Positions 6,270 through 8,043 of a DNA stretch of 8,043 nucleotides are shown piece after piece (the stretch's first letter is position 1; every line of letters begins with the position of its first letter). Both the position numbers and the translations under genes were made by a program. Under the pieces are notes generated by a model. The model ran no database searches, was not told the DNA's origin, and saw nothing but the letters and a program-made list of their open reading frames with translations. This stretch comes from an uncultured Eubacteriales bacterium (lineage in GTDB: Bacteria > Bacillota > Clostridia > Lachnospirales > Lachnospiraceae), in the NCBI GenBank assembly GCA_900545455.1, contig UQZF01000131.1:1-8043 (forward strand), read 5' to 3'.

Positions 6270-7316
6270 GAACTTGACGATAGAAAAGTTAAGATATTAG
6301 AGGCAATCATCCGCAACTATCTTGAGACAGGCGAACCGGTAGGTTCAAGAACCATTTCAAAATATACGGACTTGAATCTCAGCTCAGCCACCATAAGAAA
6401 TGAGATGGCTGACTTGGAGGAGCTTGGATACATTATTCAGCCGCATACTTCGGCAGGAAGAATTCCTTCAGATGCCGGATACAGACTGTATGTGGACAGA
6501 ATGATGGCAGAGAAGAAGCAGGAACTTGATGATAAGGAGCATGAGCTTCTTAAGATGCAGGATATGCTTCTTGACAAGGTGGATAAGGTTGAGACACTTT
6601 TACAGAATGTCGCAAAGACACTCGCCGATAACACCAATTATGCAACACTTGTCACGGCACCTAAGTATACGGGCAACAGACTTAAGTTCATACAGCTTTC
6701 GCAGGTTGAACCCGGACAGATACTTATGGTTATAGTGACAGATGGTAATCTTATCAAGAACAAGATTATTCAGGTAGATACAGAGCTTGACAATGAGACA
6801 CTTCTCAAGCTTAATCTTCTTCTTAACAGCAGTCTCAACGGGCTTACGGTTGAGGAGATTAATCTGACACTGATATCTAAGCTCACAGGTCAGGCAGGAG
6901 AATATTCAAAGCTTATACGTGATATATTAGATGCAGTAGCTGAGGTGGCAGGTTCACCGGATGATCTTCAGATATACACCAGCGGTGCAACGAATATTTT
7001 CAAATACCCTGAGTTGTCAACACAGTCCAAGGCAAGCGAACTTATCTCAACTTTCGAGGAGAAGAAAGAGCTTTCGCAGCTTGTCAATGATACACTTAAT
7101 AAGGATGACAATACGGGAATTCAGATATATATTGGTAATGAGACACCGGTTCAGACCATGAAAGATTGCAGCGTTGTAACTGCAACGTATGAGCTTGATG
7201 AAGGTGTCAAGGGAACCATCGGAATTGTCGGACCTAAGCGAATGGACTATGAGAAAGTGGTTGAAGCACTCAAAAGTATCAAGGTTCAGCTTGATTCGAA
7301 GTTTAAGGATAGTTAG
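6267..7316 (+). CDS. hrcA: Heat-inducible transcription repressor HrcA
   Basis: DNA-binding repressor of class I heat-shock genes acting on CIRCE. The 349 residues match the family (~340-350). The N-terminal winged helix is about 1-75, with TGEPVGSRTISKY at 21-33, SSATIRNEMADLEELGYI at 39-56 and PHTSAGRIPSDAGYRLYVD at 59-77, the recognition helix and wing landmarks of HrcA. A charged helical linker about 82-120 follows, then the GAF-like core with its inserted dimerisation domain. The C-terminal family motif GTIGIVGPKRMDYEKV is at 316-331. It is first in the operon, behind a CIRCE site, so it represses itself; grpE starts 15 bases after its stop. Nothing is missing or broken. The order hrcA-grpE(-dnaK-dnaJ) is the standard Firmicutes arrangement. 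Confidence 0.97.
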   Translation: MELDDRKVKILEAIIRNYLETGEPVGSRTISKYTDLNLSSATIRNEMADLEELGYIIQPHTSAGRIPSDAGYRLYVDRMMAEKKQELDDKEHELLKMQDMLLDKVDKVETLLQNVAKTLADNTNYATLVTAPKYTGNRLKFIQLSQVEPGQILMVIVTDGNLIKNKIIQVDTELDNETLLKLNLLLNSSLNGLTVEEINLTLISKLTGQAGEYSKLIRDILDAVAEVAGSPDDLQIYTSGATNIFKYPELSTQSKASELISTFEEKKELSQLVNDTLNKDDNTGIQIYIGNETPVQTMKDCSVVTATYELDEGVKGTIGIVGPKRMDYEKVVEALKSIKVQLDSKFKDS

Positions 7317-7331
7317 AAAGGTGGAAAACAG

Positions 7332-8015
7332 ATGGCAGAGCAGTATGAAGAGAAAGCAGACAACACAGACAACACTTCATGTGAGAATGCACAGGATACA
7401 GATTGTGTGAATGAGAACACAGAACAGATTGTTGAAGAACCTGCTGTAGAGGAGAATCCGAAAGATACAGAGGATGCCGGAGCAGGGGATGATTCAACGG
7501 AATCAGATGCACAGGAAGTATCGGAAGATGATGGCAAGAAGAAAGGCTTCTTCGGAAAAGATAAGAAAGAGAAGAAGGATAAGAAAGACCAGAAGATAGA
7601 TGAGCTGACAGACCAGTATCGAAGAACGCTTGCAGAGTTTGATAACTATCGCAAGAGAACAGAGAAGGAAAAGACAGCAATGTTTGAGGTGGGAGCGAAG
7701 AACATAATTGAGAAACTCTTACCGGTTATAGACAGCTTTGAAAGAGGTCTTGCAACCGTATCTGAAGAGCAGAAGGCAGAGCCTTTTGTTGAGGGTATGG
7801 ATAAGATATATAAGCAGCTTGTTAAGCAGCTTGAAGATGCAGGAGTTAAGGAAATCGAGGCGCTTGATAAAGAGTTCGATCCTAATCTCCACAATGCGGT
7901 TATGCATGTGGATGATGAGAATGTCGGAGAGAACATAATCGTCGAGGTATTCCAGAAAGGCTATACTTACCGTGACAGCGTGGTTCGCCACAGCATGGTT
8001 AAGGTAGCCAACTAA
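7332..8015 (+). CDS. grpE: GrpE, nucleotide exchange factor of DnaK
   Basis: Cytoplasmic co-chaperone that releases ADP from DnaK so that substrates can be discharged and ATP rebound. Of 227 residues, 1-68 are a long acidic, probably disordered tail; 69-88 are lysine-rich (KKKGFFGKDKKEKKDKK); about 89-140 is the long dimerising helix (ELTDQYRRTLAEFDNYRKRT, then PVIDSFERGL); and about 150-227 is the four-helix and beta-wing head, ending in the family signature VFQKGYTYRDSVVRHSMVKVA at 206-226. The tail makes it somewhat longer than the ~190-200 residues usual for GrpE. AAAGGTGG at 7317-7324 is seven bases before the ATG and directly abuts the hrcA stop, so the genes are translated from one message under CIRCE control. 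The remaining 28 bases after the stop show no terminator; dnaK is expected next. Confidence 0.97.
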   Translation: MAEQYEEKADNTDNTSCENAQDTDCVNENTEQIVEEPAVEENPKDTEDAGAGDDSTESDAQEVSEDDGKKKGFFGKDKKEKKDKKDQKIDELTDQYRRTLAEFDNYRKRTEKEKTAMFEVGAKNIIEKLLPVIDSFERGLATVSEEQKAEPFVEGMDKIYKQLVKQLEDAGVKEIEALDKEFDPNLHNAVMHVDDENVGENIIVEVFQKGYTYRDSVVRHSMVKVAN

Positions 8016-8043
8016 GATTCAGGAAACAATACATTTCATATAA

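Overview
The window looks like ordinary chromosome from a low-to-medium GC Clostridia species, most likely in the Lachnospiraceae (a Lachnospira/Eubacterium eligens-, Roseburia- or Butyrivibrio-like organism). Grounds for this are the strong purine-rich Shine-Dalgarno sites, AGA as the main arginine codon, a Gram-positive-type PheS with a cysteine cluster, and a CIRCE-controlled hrcA-grpE heat-shock operon. All supported genes are on the + strand; I found no believable gene on the - strand, and no tRNA, rRNA, CRISPR array, insertion sequence or prophage gene.

Layout. (1) 1-2915: 3' half of pheS followed by complete pheT, the two subunits of phenylalanyl-tRNA synthetase, closed by a hairpin terminator at 2945-2995. 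(2) 3000-3134: AT-rich leader with candidate promoters. (3) 3135-6027: a tight four-gene unit with gaps of 14-23 bases: queA (queuosine synthesis, TTG start), a small single-domain PilZ protein (predicted c-di-GMP binder), an ABC transporter ATPase and its ABC-2-type membrane partner. It ends at a strong terminator, 6061-6107. (4) 6108-6266: A-rich promoter region with a perfect CIRCE operator and an additional CIRCE half-site inside the core promoter. (5) 6267-8015: hrcA and grpE, the start of the class I heat-shock operon. dnaK would be expected just past the window edge; the last 28 bases show nothing identifiable.

How the genes work together. PheS and PheT form the (alpha-beta)2 enzyme that charges tRNA-Phe. 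QueA acts on tRNA wobble bases. The PilZ/ABC trio downstream of queA has no evident link to queuosine; it may be a small c-di-GMP-linked export or membrane-response module, which is inference from adjacency. HrcA represses its own operon through CIRCE, and GrpE is the nucleotide exchange factor for DnaK.

Most of the window is well-known housekeeping biology. Points worth a second look are the extra CIRCE half-site between -35 and -10 of the hrcA promoter, the GC-rich proteobacteria-like first ~80 bases of the pheS fragment, the PilZ-ABC gene cluster, the ATPase with divergent Q-loop and signature motif, and an inverted repeat around a candidate queA -10 box. I did not find convincing evidence of a wholly new system.
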